A stretch of 53,761 nucleotides of DNA from Rhizophlyctis rosea (lineage: Eukaryota; Chytridiomycota; Chytridiomycetes; Rhizophlyctidales; Rhizophlyctidaceae). Every line of letters starts with the position of its first letter. Position 1 is the first letter of the stretch. A model generated the notes under the pieces. It searched no databases and had not been told where the DNA came from. It saw nothing but the letters and a program-made list of their open reading frames with translations. A program made the translations under genes and the position numbers. This document shows, piece by piece, positions 24,475 to 35,283 of the stretch. The stretch is taken from contig JADGJC010000283.1 of NCBI GenBank assembly GCA_027596075.1, forward strand, positions 1-53,761, in the 5' to 3' direction.

Positions 24475-25113
24475 TTAACTGGATTGTTTACCAGGTAGAT
24501 AGTCCTTCAACGTCCGAACCAACGTCACTTCCATCCAGCGGGAATTTCTAGCTACGTCCTCAAAGGTGTGTTCGTCTTTGATGGTCCAGTTGAAGCGTTC
24601 GGCAAGAAGGTCGTCAAGGCCATTGATGAACTGGAAAACTTCCTCGTCGTCTGCTATTTTGTCGTCGCCGACGAGCTTGTGGAGACGTTTTGACCTCCTG
24701 ATGTAGGAACCGATCTCTCCGCGGACATATTTGAGATCGTGGAGTTTCAAGCACAGCTCAATGCGTCCAATGAAGTGAACTGGCATTGCCCTTTTGAGAT
24801 GTTGAAACAATCCTAGGCATGTTCGGTGAATTTCAATGGCTGGGTGAAGCCAACTTAGTTCAACTGCCTCGACATGGTTCAGGAAAATCCTCCGCCATCG
24901 AATCCGATCATACCCCGATGAATGGGAATCTTCATGAGCAACAGTCCATCCGCCACGAACCGCAACGAGGCATAACTCTGCCAAGCAAAAAACCTTCGTG
25001 TCCAGACAACCATCCTGTCCCTTTCGCACCCTATGCGTCCCACCTTCGACATTCGGTGTCTTGATGAACCTTGATGCAGCCGGCGACATACAATGTGTTG
25101 GACTTGAACTCAT
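24475..25113 (-). CDS. Hypothetical protein
   Basis: A single open frame of 212 residues from ATG 25113 (MSSSPTHCMSPAASRFIKTP); a second in-frame ATG lies eight codons on. The C-terminal two thirds look like a folded helical domain (HPAIEIHRTCLGLFQHLKRA, then LCLKLHDLKYVRGEIGSYIR, then EEVFQFINGLDDLLAERFNW) ending TLKDYLPGKQSS. The N-terminal third contains several cysteines. No signal peptide, membrane segment or recognised family. It is transcribed divergently from the gene at 25330, 216 bases away. Confidence 0.55.
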   Translation of the reverse strand: MSSSPTHCMSPAASRFIKTPNVEGGTHRVRKGQDGCLDTKVFCLAELCLVAVRGGWTVAHEDSHSSGYDRIRWRRIFLNHVEAVELSWLHPAIEIHRTCLGLFQHLKRAMPVHFIGRIELCLKLHDLKYVRGEIGSYIRRSKRLHKLVGDDKIADDEEVFQFINGLDDLLAERFNWTIKDEHTFEDVARNSRWMEVTLVRTLKDYLPGKQSS

Positions 25114-25224
25114 GTGGATTTCGGCCCCAACAGTGTCTTGGCATTATCTTGGGATATACGATGTGATTGTACTCGCAGCATGGCAAAGGGGAAGGCGTTC
25201 ATCTTCGATACGGGTTGAGGGAAC

Positions 25225-25233
25225 GATATAAAG
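25225..25233 (+). promoter_or_regulatory. Possible TATA box of the 25.3-kb gene
   Basis: GATATAAAG lies about 100 bases upstream of ATG 25330, within the short divergent interval, followed by pyrimidine-rich sequence. The position fits a plus-strand TATA element; no other support. Confidence 0.4.
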
Positions 25234-25329
25234 TGCAGGGTGGTCCGCATCATTTCTTCCCCCAGAGCCAGCAGTCCAGCTGCTATACCCATTCACTTCC
25301 ACCAAACCAGACATCAAAGTCATAAAGTC

Positions 25330-26236
25330 ATGGAATACCGCTCACCAACTACTGCCCTCATGGCCCTCTCCTCCTCCCCAGTCATGGGTGCAATGTACCT
25401 ACAAAAAACTATGCTTTACAAGACCACTAGCTGTGCCGGTAAGAGCCTTCTCACCCTCCTTCCTCGTAAAGTCGCACCCAAACCCTTACCGTGATTCCAG
25501 CCATGGACATTCTCTTAGTCCGCTACACCTATAGATCAGGCGACTGCACGCCATCCCTCAGCGCCACATGCACAGCAGACGCACCCAACAGCGCTCGCGC
25601 AATCATCATAACATGTCAAGCATACCCGGCAACCCGTGTCACAGGTTCAAGTCCCAGAGTTCCCAGATGGATCCTCCTCGACACCTTCGCCCCCCCGACA
25701 TCCTGCAACCCCAGCATCCAGCCCAAGCCTTCCGCATCACAAACTCCACCTGCTACTATCGGTGGAAACACCCAGTCCTACAAATCCACAATGAGGTCGT
25801 TGTCCCTTTTTAGTGGGAATAATATGTGTTCTGATGAGGCGGTGGAGAAGGGGTTGAGTTAAGCGGCGGATTTTTGCTTTTGTTTGCCTCGCGGCAAGAG
25901 TGGATGTTGATTCATTTGGTTTTTTTTTTCGTAGTGGGACGTGCAACTCTGTTTCTTCTACGCTGTCGCAACAGGTTTTGGGTGTTGTTGTGCAGGCTAG
26001 GAGGAGTATCAATACTGGGACGACGGGGACGTCAGGGACGACAGGGACGGACAATATCACGGGGACTGCGACGGGGAGGTGGGGCCGCGGGTGCGTTTCG
26101 GTCGGTGAGTGGTGGATGTTTGACTGTGTTGGTCGTTTTGGCCCGCTGCGGTGGTGTAGGTACGTGTTGCAAACTTTGCTGTGGGACTGGACAGACAGCC
26201 GGCAGGGGATGGCTCACATCCACGGGTTGGAATTGA
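25330..26236 (+). CDS. Putative secreted or cell-surface Cys/Thr-rich protein
   Basis: Exon 1 (25330-25438, MEYRSPTTALMALSSSPVMG) joins in phase across a 62-nt intron (gtaaga...cag) to exon 2 from 25501 (AMDILLVRYTYRSGDCTPSL). Cysteines recur (GDC, SATC, ITC, TSC, NMC). Unspliced, exon 2 stops at 25862, giving 156 residues. A third exon from about 25935, after a poly-T tract and tag acceptor, reads GTCNSVSSTLSQQVLGVVVQ, then a TGTTG-rich stretch typical of glycosylated wall proteins. A hydrophobic stretch (GGCLTVLVVLA) that could be a GPI or membrane tail follows, but only in the neighbouring frame. The 3' structure is therefore uncertain, and a frame break near 26080 is possible. No family recognised; surface location is inferred from composition. 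Confidence 0.45.
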
Positions 26237-26665
26237 TGCATATATCTACGAAGATACCTTTTGGCGTGAAACCGGGAGGTGCATGTCAATCTAGGAAGTA
26301 TTTGTTGTACCAACGTTTCTTTCAACGGCTGGACGGTCACCTTTTGTGCGGTCGGCTCTGGAGTGAATCTTCAACTTAAGTCATCCATCCATCGCGGCCT
26401 CGATTTCTTGAAACAGTCATCAAACCAACCACTCACACCGAAAACATCACCAAACCACAAACACACACAAAAACTGCAAGTCACAAACGACTGCTATTCA
26501 AAAACTTAGTCATTGATATGTACATACATCAGTCTCAACCTGACATATATGTATTGTTAGAGCGACGGGAACCAGCCCATCTCAGGGTCATCTAAATATG
26601 TAAAAAAGCCTAACTTGATCCCTCCCCTCCCCCTATTCTCGTTCGGTCAAGCGTGCAACTCGACC
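26237..26665. other. Convergent 3' intergenic region
   Basis: About 430 bases, A/C-rich, between the surface-protein gene and the GH7 stop. Presumed 3' untranslated regions; no gene seen. Confidence 0.35.
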
Positions 26666-28066
26666 TTACAAGCATTGAGAGTAGTATTGGTTGGAGACCT
26701 TGCAAGTAGATCCCGCGGCACAAGTCGTCGGGCCCGTGTATCCCTGACCACCGCATTGGCCATATTTGGCCACAGTGGCGCCGCCAGTGGAGGAAGAAGT
26801 GGTAGTGGTGGTGATGGGGCGGGTGGTGGTGGTTTGGACATTGCCGGAGCCAGTAACGGTGACAGTGACGGGGGCGGGGGTAACGTAGACGGTGGAGGTG
26901 CTGCCGACGGTGACGGTGGTGGGGTTGGGGCAGGTGCCTTGGGTGGTGGAGACGCGGGTGGTAGTGGTGGTGGTGCGGGTGGTGGTGGTGGTGGTGCGGA
27001 CGGGAGCGNNNNNNNNNNTGAGGTACTCGAGCTTGATGTTAGAGTATTGAGTGGATTGGTTGGAGGTGGACGCGGTAGCAGAGTTGCAGTTGGGGTTGTT
27101 GGGAGCAGAGTCCAACCAGGACATGGAGGTGGAGGACGGACCACCCCAGAAGGAGAAGATCAACACCATGCCGATATCGTAGGCTTGGGAGAAGGTCTTG
27201 TACCCGTTGGTAGGGCCCCAGTAGACGTCGCTGGAGCAGAGGGAGTCGTCTTGCTTGGTGAGGACAACAGAGTTACCGTTTTGCTTGTAGGTCTGTTGGA
27301 CGTAGGAGATGGTGCCGGAGTCAGTGTTGTCGGAGGTGTGGACTTCCTGGACGATGGTGAAGGTCTTGGTGGTGTCGATGGTCTTGCCGGGACCGATTTG
27401 GTTGGCGAAGGAGTTGTAGGTGTTGACACTGCAACCCCAGGGGTCGCAAGCACCCTGGTTGTTGACACCCGCGCAAGGGTGGGGGGTGGTGGCCTGGGAA
27501 CCAATGTTACCCTCAAGGATGTCCATCTCGTTACAGGTGTTTTGGGCGTCACAGTAGCCGAGACCGATTTGGGAGGACTTGGGCATCTGGGACATGTAGA
27601 AGGCGGAGTTGTAACCGCAGCTAACACCACCGAGGTTGACATCGAAGGTGAGCTTGCGGTTCTTCAAGTTGAAGAGCTCGTAGGTTTGGGTGTCACGGTC
27701 GACGAGGTAGGAACGGGAGATGGGCTTGTTCATGGACATACCAGCGCCGCTGGCAATGGAGGTGATGGCGGCATCGGACGGAGTGACCTGTTACGTTCCA
27801 TGAATGACAGGACGCTTTGTGAGATGATGTCGGAAACGAAACCTGCACGCGTCAGTCCGATGTTTTAGAGTACTTACGTATTTGGAGCCAGTGCCAGTTC
27901 CGGTACCGGAGGCATCGACAATGATACCAGTGTTACGGGTAATGCAACCGCTGGAGGTGTCACACTTCTGGTAAGAAAGAGGCATGATGTATTGGCTGTA
28001 GTCAGCAGCCTGTACCATCATGGTGAAGCCGGAAAGGGCGAGGAGGGTAGCGGCCTTGGAGAGCAT
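26666..28066 (-). CDS. GH7 cellulase with C-terminal CBM1
   Basis: Two exons, 28066-27878 and 27787-26666, with a gtaagt...cag intron; about 436 residues including the gap. Secreted enzyme hydrolysing beta-1,4-glucan in cellulose. Signal peptide [20 protein letters not shown]. The retaining-GH7 catalytic motif ExDxxE is present as EMDILEG (about E150, D152, E155), in the context [13 protein letters not shown], followed by TPHPC and [10 protein letters not shown] Thr-rich linker leads to a fungal CBM1 at about 405-436 ([20 protein letters not shown], ending YYSQCL). The catalytic module is short: the N-terminal Cys-rich strands and loops usual in GH7 cellobiohydrolases before the ExDxxE motif are largely missing, so an endoglucanase-like open cleft is more likely than a cellobiohydrolase tunnel. 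Ten N bases at 27009-27018 fall at the start of the linker, so its length is unknown. Confidence 0.92.
27009..27018. other. Assembly gap (10 N) inside GH7 gene
   Basis: Undetermined bases in the Thr-rich linker coding region, flanked by repeats of GGT/GTG. The repeats probably caused the assembly break. Confidence 0.95.
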
Positions 28067-30106
28067 GTCTGAAAAATTGGATACCGGGGTAAAGGAGAAA
28101 AGGGTATGGGCTTCGTAGAGAGAACGTATCGCAACGAGGGAACTTGTCGATGCTTCGAATTTTATATGAAATTCCACTACAGATATGTTCTGTTGTTCCC
28201 ATGATGTCGGGCAACCCACAGGGAGGTTCTGCCGTGCGGTGCCCCAATTCGTTGGCGGAACAAGGAACACAACACCAAGGGCTCAGAAAACAATCCGGTA
28301 GAACTTTTGGAGGTGGGGTGGTTTGAGGGGGGAAGCTTCCGTATTCGGTCAAACATACCCTTTCGTGTTCCCCAATGCACTTCTATTTTGGTAATTTCGT
28401 GCGAGTCTATCTCTCCCACGTTCCTGGATCTTGTGACCTTTCGACTGTGGTGTGTGTTGCGTGTGGCTACACATTTCCCACCCCACATATTTCGATGGTG
28501 TGACAATGTGCATCTAAAGTTGTATTCGTTTATACACTTCTTCATCAAGGCCCCGCGCTTTCTGTACGACTGTTCATAGATCAGTGATTACATCAAGTGG
28601 TAGAAGTTTCTGGGGCGGGCCAACTTGGTGTGTCGGGTGTCTGCTTTTCCGAAGCTCACCCGGGCCCCACACTGGCGTTGCACGCAGCCTGCTTGTGACG
28701 TCAAAAGAGGAAATGCTGCGATGCTGAAAATGAGATTATGAGTGGAGTCTAAAATCCGTAAGTGACATGTGGGCGATGGGGGATGTGGTTGAAAACCACG
28801 ACAGAGACAAACGTCCGCCACAAAAATTCTGCGCACCAGTGAGCATTGCGGCTCATATGTGGGGACCCTGCCAAGCATCACTCCTTCAATTGTGTTTCAA
28901 ACATCCAATGGATCCAGGATTGCTCTGCATGATAAAGTGCAACAACGTATCACCACGTTTGCCCCAAAAAAGCGTGCGCAGACATGGGGGCAAAGAAAGG
29001 GACGGGTGGAAACCCTCCGACAACGGCGTGCCTTCACGCGGTGTATCAAGGGACGCGTCGTACCTTTCTGAAAACTTTGCGGGCTGCCTTCTTTCTATTT
29101 GCCGCCATATCGACCCCACTCTTCCCATGCCATCAGAAATGTAGGTATGAAGTTTGCCTTCCCTACCATCATGCATGGCGAAAGAAAATCCGCTGTGGCG
29201 GACTTTCAACGCGGATAGCCTCCCCCAATCAGTTCACAAAGTTTCTCAAGGCATTAGCGAAGTGACGAAATGGAAGTGGCGAACGGTCGATCCCCAGTTA
29301 CTAATATGAGAGGAACCTTCTTCATTACTAGTTAGACATAGAATCGCTTTTCGTATCCCCACTTCATAAGAAAGAAACTTCTTAGACATCCAACTCCAGG
29401 ACAAGAAACTTCCTCATTCGAAGGTTGATACGCTGCTTATTCTCTGGCAGCGATGAAGGAAGGCTGTACACGATCGAATAACTTATAGTCCTTGCACACG
29501 TTTGACATGATTCCTCCACTCAATCTCTGACAAATTGCACTCCCGGTTTCCAATATGCCAACATTGAACCTGCGAAAGAAAGCAGAAATGCGTCAAAACG
29601 TCGTCTGGACCACCAACCATTCCGAATGGAAACTCGGTGAAATCGAGCAAGTGGTAACGCGGAGCACCAGATGACGTTGAATTTTTCCGAGAAACTCGTG
29701 AGAACGAACTCTACGCGCACTAGCTGACATTGAGTTCATTCACGGAAACTTGTGATGATGATGACTATCTGGAAACATGATGACATGAGATAACACTCTA
29801 ATTCGAGACGGCCCACGAGTGGCTGGTATATAAACAAATAGCAATGTAAACAATACTCAGATCGATGTACGCGATTCAAAAAGGCCCATTTATTAAACAT
29901 CCGCAACATATATGATACATCCCATACAGCTCTTATACGAATGATGTTTCCAATATACAAGCCAAGTGGTTCCTTCCCTACATGGCAGAAAACTGAACAA
30001 ACAAAAGAGAAATAAGCAATTCTACAAATCTGAAAAAAGCGTCCCACCCAGCCGAACAACGCTACAATCGTTCAACAAAATATACATTCACTCTTCCCAC
30101 CCCCTG
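28067..30106. other. Gene-poor intergenic block upstream of GH7
   Basis: About 2 kb without a supported gene. The left end is the GH7 promoter, with G/C-rich hexamers such as CTGGGG near 28610 that could bind a CreA-type carbon-repression factor; this is only a suggestion. The right end is the DCAF11 3' region. Confidence 0.35.
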
Positions 30107-32522
30107 TTAGCGATACTCATGCCTGACCAAAGCCCCAGCAGTCCCGCCGTAATCGCTCCAACACGTCGAAACCTGGGATGTGAAAATCAGAAGAGTGATT
30201 AGCTACTGCCGGACATACAAGGCTACAACTGTGAACCCGATATACTCACAATAAGCGGCTCATACGGATGCCAACTAACATCCCTCGTAACACTCCGCAA
30301 AGGCCTCTGCCTGAACCTATTCGCAGTCGCCCTCCTCCAAATAGCATCAAACCCTCCATCCTCCTCCTCCTCCTCTTCCCCCTCCCCGCCCCTTCTCAAA
30401 ACCCTCGCCTTCAACGCCTCCCGCGTATCCAACGTCCTAACCAACTCCCCATCCAACGAATACACCCGACTAACCCCATCCGCCGATCCAGTGTAGACAT
30501 ATGACTGCCCACTAGCGACACCAGGAGCAAAGTGGCAGCGGATAAGTGTTCGGAGGACAGAGTGGCCGATGTAAGTTTGGACGGACACGTCGCGCGGGTG
30601 TTGGGTTCGGATGCTGCGCGGGTTGCGTGGGTAGTGGTCGACGCGGTAGTCGAAGTGGGTGCCGCGGTAGGAGGGGGCGAGTGTGTGGTCGGATTCGTAT
30701 TCGTGGGCAGAGAGCATGCGGCGGATGTCCCAGAGTTTCATTTTCTGTTTGAGTGAATTTGGGGGTCAATTGCGGAAGAAGGGAAGTGAGAGCGAAAATT
30801 TGCACTTTACCTGATCCTTTCCATTACTCAAAGCGAACCTTCCATCACCTTTGCTTGCGACATACGTGATCCCTTCCGTATGTCCTACAAAGACTCCAGC
30901 AGGCCGTGCTCGACTTCCCAGACTCCGGCGATCCCTGTTGAATGGAAAGTTGATATGTATTTGTCAACCTGACGGTCATATGAATAAGACAATAGAACGC
31001 TTACCAGACTTTAACAGTATCATCATCCGATCCGGAATAGAGAATATGTGATGATTGTGGGTCAGCGTAACATACTACACATTCAATCGTTGGATCAAAA
31101 CCGTCAATACAGAGCATGCATTTCCTTTGATGTCCAGCTTGGTCGGATCCATTTTCGTAACATACCGGCATTGACATCATCTCTGTGGCCGGCGATTCTG
31201 TGCAGCACCCTCTTCATCTCCACATCATATACTGGTTGATTATGAGACGCGAAGGGACTCAGTCATCGAAACACATCAGAAATGCCGACAAACAATTCGG
31301 TTCTCATGCCCACACATACCATACAAACAGCAGTCATTAGCCCCAGCCACGATTTCTCGTCCATCTCCCGAAAACCGAAGGGACCAGATCTAGCGGGATG
31401 AACAAAGTGTCAAGGGCATGTAACACCATATGCCACATGTGAGCTGTATGAAAAGGGTTTTTCTTTACGTACCCCTGGCCCATCATCATACCCTCTCCCA
31501 CGACCAGTAGTAAAACTCAACGGCACATGTTCCTCTTCCTGAAGCTCATCTGAAATCTTGGCGAGATAGACAATTGGAGTAATGGAAGAGTATACCAGAT
31601 GCCTGGGTTTGACAAACATATGAGTTTTATATGTCCATCGATATCAATATTCGATTCAAGCAACAGCCGCATTGGGTACAAAACCACACAACATAGCATT
31701 CTGTCAGGTGCAAAAATCGTCACCAACCTGTTGTCACTACTCAAACTACAATCCGTGATGGTCCATATGCCCGACCCACATCGCAAAATGGTCTTTGGTC
31801 GAAACGCAGCCGTGTCTGAAGAATCGTACAAATGGACTTCGAAGTCTTGTGTGCATGAGTAGAAGAATTTTCCGTCTTCGGAGAATTGGCCGGAGTAAGC
31901 TTTGGAGCGGTAGGTGGCGGCAAGAGTTGTTGATGTGTTGGGGATGTAGCGCTGGAAGGTGAAATACGGTTAGGGAGATTGTCGTGACGATCATTGGGTC
32001 AGCAGACTAAGTGCTGATAAAACCTACCTTTGCGATGTCATTTGATCCCACGCCAATCTTCTGCCTCTTCCTCCCCATCTCCCTCCCTCTCAAAACATCC
32101 ACCACAGACTCATCATGCAGTTTCGACTGCACTTTCTCTTCCTCCGGTTGATTCCTATCTGACCTTTCACTTTGGTCCGTTTCCATGTTCTCACCATCCT
32201 CTTCGTCATCATCCCGGTCCCCGCCCCTACCCCGCTCGAGTCGGATAATATTTGCCCCATACGGACCCATCAATGCCCGCACAACATCCTCTATTTGATC
32301 CTGTGACATTCCTTCAAGAAACCCGTAACCTTCCTCGTCGTCGTCGTCGTCCTCGTCGTCAGGCTCCTCGTCTTCGTCGAATTCCACTTCTTCTCCCTCC
32401 ATGTCTTCGTCTTCGGTGGTTTCCCAGTCGTCATTCACTGGGTCATAGGTTGCGTCGTACTCGTCGTCATCCGAACCTTCGCTGTTGTGAGCTGGTTCGG
32501 GTAAGTGGGGTGGGAGTGACAT
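30107..32522 (-). CDS. WD40-repeat protein, WDR23/DCAF11 family
   Basis: Nine exons (32522-32028, 31951-31728, 31602-31473, 31389-31320, 31231-31166, 31074-31005, 30934-30811, 30744-30250, 30172-30107) join in frame to 579 residues. Family members are substrate receptors of CUL4-DDB1 ubiquitin ligases. The N-terminus is strongly acidic (DDDDDEEGYGFLEGMSQDQI), then WD40 blades: SGQFSEDGKFFYSCTQDFEV, IWSLRFSGDGREIVAGANDC, ILYSGSDDDTVKVWD, VGHTEGITYVASKGDGRFAL. The family block WDIRRMLSAHEY and QTYIGHSVLRTLIRCHFAPG follows, then RDVSWHPYEPLIV. The spacer between the two last blades carries a Glu-run insertion (GEGEEEEEEDGG), an expansion encoded by a CTC repeat. All exon borders are consensus. 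Confidence 0.93.
32335..32362. repeat. Trinucleotide (GTC)n tract
   Basis: Repeated TCG/GTC units that encode the Asp-rich N-terminus of the DCAF11-like protein on the minus strand. Confidence 0.7.
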
Positions 32523-33218
32523 TTTGTGGTTTGAGCGTTGAAGCCAAGTGGGTTGGAATGAGGGCGGTGTATTGTGGGTATCACTGTCGTGCTAAAAAGT
32601 GCTGTTTGTTGCCTATCACGCTGCTAATGGGTCTTCCCTCGTTTCACAGTAGTGCCTGCCACCGGTTGATATTCGTCAAGCGACCGTTCAACAGAAGAAG
32701 TTGTTAATGGAGTGTGGGAAATCTGTATTGGAACACGGTAAACAATGACGGGACGGGTAAACCGCGGAAAATTGACAGTCAGCTGGAAGGGGGGAACCCA
32801 CAGACGCGTCGCCACCAACTCCACCACCACGGTCCCATCGCGGATTCGTGGGCGGACCCTGAAAATTAACATCTCTTAGCATAATCCTTACCCAAAGATT
32901 TCAAGGTTGGTAGGCCCGTCGTTTACATCGAGTCACTACGGTGGGTATGTTCGAGCAAGCGAACTTTCATTATACGATGCAACTATTGGTCGACACGGCA
33001 ATGTAGGACTAGGGACCAAACAGGATCACACAAGGCGGCAAGTTTGGTGGATCTCAACAAATTTAGATAGCCGTCTGGTAGGCATCGGGTTTGCGTAAGA
33101 GAAAGAAGTGTTTCAGATCATCAGGCTGCGCATTTGAAGCATACAGCTGCACAAATCCAGTACGACAATATCCATACGGTTCTCGAACTTCGCCCCGCCA
33201 CCAATCAACTTGCTATAA
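32523..33218. promoter_or_regulatory. Intergenic region with DCAF11 promoter
   Basis: About 700 bases between the DCAF11 start and the degenerate 3' end of TPR copy 2. No open frame with coding character. Confidence 0.35.
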
Positions 33219-34852
33219 TCACTCGTCCACATTGGGATTCAAGTCGGGCCTTCCCTCCTTTGCCCCCAACTCCTCCTGGAAACGGCTGATCTCTTCCGTC
33301 ATCTCCTCAAAGTGCATCAGCGCCCCAGCCTCCCGCAGTCTCGCCACCTCTTCAGAGCTCCCGACATCAACGGTTGCAAACGGCGGAAGAGGGCAGCATC
33401 ACCGGGCAAACCCTTTCGCCTCGCCCAATTCAACGTATTTTCAACAAACCCCCTCCCTTCCAATGCTTTGATACGACCGACACCGGCGCAGCAGCTTCCG
33501 TCACCCCTTGAGCTGCCTCAAAGAGGTTTTGCACCGTCCGAGACCTTGTACTCACCCAATTGGACAGCCCCATCGACCGCCCGGTATAGAGCTCTGGCCT
33601 TTATCTCATCATCATCTGGCAGATACTGCGCGGCCTGCAAGTACTCCCTACAAGCCAATTTCCCAATCTCCCGGTCAAACTCCCACCCATTTCCAACCTG
33701 CTCGGCAGCCTTCATGAACATCACAGCACCCCTCATTGAGTGCGCCTCCGCTTGATGGTGCAAATGAAATGCTTTGTAAAAGTGGCGGGAGACGTTTTGA
33801 GTTCCGAGGTCCCGGGCCCAGCAGGATGTGATGATTTTCTCGGCGAGGTTGCTGACTTTCTCAATTGGGGAGACTTCGTTATCGGCGGAACGATTGTAGC
33901 CAACGAGGATGCATTTCATGAGCAATATCTGGGCGGATGGCGTCAGGACTGCTCCGTGGGTTGGGGGGGGAGGGGGGGGACGTGTGGGTCGATCTGAGAT
34001 TTGATGGTTTCAAGGAGCTGGACGGCACGTCGAAAGTGAGGAATGGCATCGCCGTATTGACCAGCCTGGGGACCATTCCGAGATGAGTACGCGATTAGGG
34101 AATCCCCTCTACGAGCAAAAAGGGAAACTCCACCCCCTCGTCTCGCACAATCTTTTCAATATTCTCAAAACACTTTGCAATTGGCAGGTCAGCCCCTAAG
34201 GCTTTGGATGCAGTTTGAGGTGCGTACTTGAGACCTTTACGGAAAGTCCGGTACGCGTGGAGGAGTTATTATGCGGTGGTGTTTGGAGCCCGGTCCGGAC
34301 AGGTTGGATCGTCATGTTGCGCAATGAGGCATAGGAGACGTATGTGCCGGGCTTCATCTTCATTGGTAAGGATGATAGCGATATTGAGTTGCTCTTTGAT
34401 ATTTATCAGGTCCTTTTTGAAGGTGGCGTTGGTAGGTTCAAGTTCTAGAGCACGCTTGATGGCGTTCTGCGCAAGGGTATAGCTCTGGAGATAGCGCTGG
34501 AGATATTGATAGCTGTTGGCGAGGCGACCATGGCCTTTTGACCAATTTGGTGCCAGTTTTGTGCATTTGAGAGCATCATTGACAGCCTGTAATGTTTTGA
34601 ATGAGGTATAAGAGGTTCATGTTGATGAGTGTGTTGAGGCAGCTGGCATGAGTTATGATTTGAGCCACCCAAGCATGAAATATCACAATCTCGTATTTCG
34701 ACATTTCCATAGGCAGGCGCATGGGTTTGAATACAAAGTGTGATTGGCAGAATCCACTGAGTCGGTGTACTTGACGTATGCTTGCGACCACTTCCCTTGG
34801 TCGAAAGAATCATTTCCTTCCTTCTTCAACGCCTCAGCTTTTTCCTTTTCAT
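33219..34852 (-). pseudogene. TPR-repeat protein, copy 2; decayed pseudogene
   Basis: Paralog of the gene at 8.4-10.2 kb with the same segment order: about 34852-34700 (EKEKAEALKKEGND, WSQAYVKYTDSVD), 34586-34134 (NDALKCTKLAPNWSKGHGRL, then LAQNAIKRALELEPTNATF) and 34065-33219 (AGQYGDAIPHFRRAVQLLET onward, ending GRPDLNPNVDE). Damage: a base missing in the T run at 34704-34706 shifts frame before MSKYE. Two consecutive stops (TTATTA on the plus strand, 34267-34272) sit where copy 1 reads ER in AERLLHAY. Relative to copy 1, roughly 40 residues are missing before DLPIAKCFENIEKI. The last segment changes frame at least three times (after EYKVSD, near SVVSK, near GDAAL). A G-rich run at 33963-33979 adds further disruption. 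The introns at 34133-34066 and upstream of 34586 keep splice-like ends. Confidence 0.85.
33963..33979. repeat. G-rich homopolymer tract
   Basis: Two runs of eight G separated by one A within TPR copy 2; slippage-prone and a plausible cause of frame changes. Confidence 0.8.
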
Positions 34853-35087
34853 GATGATAGGGTTAAGGGAGTCGCAAGTAAAAATTGTTGAAGATCAGGG
34901 GCAGAAACGAGTTTGATGTGTGGCACTGGTGGAAAGGAAGACGGTGGCACGGAGGTTCGTTCGCTATGCATCGGATTTCAATCAAAAACTTCAAACCTTA
35001 TCCCATCTGATAATGAGCTAAAACCTGTCAACCTTTCTATTGCCCGATAATTACAACAATTTTGATAGTGCATGTGTACATTTCAAC

Positions 35088-35162
35088 AGGTTGCATAGTG
35101 TAGCGGTTTAGCACCCCAGACTTTGAATCTGGTAACCCGAGTTCGAATCTCGGTGCGACCTG
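35088..35162 (+). tRNA. tRNA-Gln (TTG)
   Basis: A 75-nt cloverleaf. Acceptor AGGTTGC/GCGACCT with one G-U pair, discriminator G. Anticodon arm CCAGA-CTTTGAA-TCTGG with TTG anticodon. T arm CCGAG-TTCGAAT-CTCGG. No intron and no encoded CCA. Confidence 0.94.
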
Positions 35163-35283
35163 TGGTAGTGCAACGAATGATGTCAGCAATTCATTGGATG
35201 GCATGAGTTTTGGATGTTTTGCTCATCATCGTGACAAACTCGAAGTCTGAAATGGATATATATTGCGGAAATCCATATTCCCA

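Noticed and set aside
25630..25670. GGTTCAAGTCCC resembling a tRNA T arm
   Set aside because: Lies inside a coding exon and no cloverleaf can be drawn.
26615..27868. A plus-strand Gly/Val-rich open frame over GH7
   Set aside because: Antisense shadow of the Thr-rich linker and catalytic domain; crosses the N gap and has no motif.
28067..30106. Search for a transposon or repeat array in the gene-poor blocks
   Set aside because: No transposase or reverse-transcriptase motifs, terminal repeats or tandem arrays were visible.
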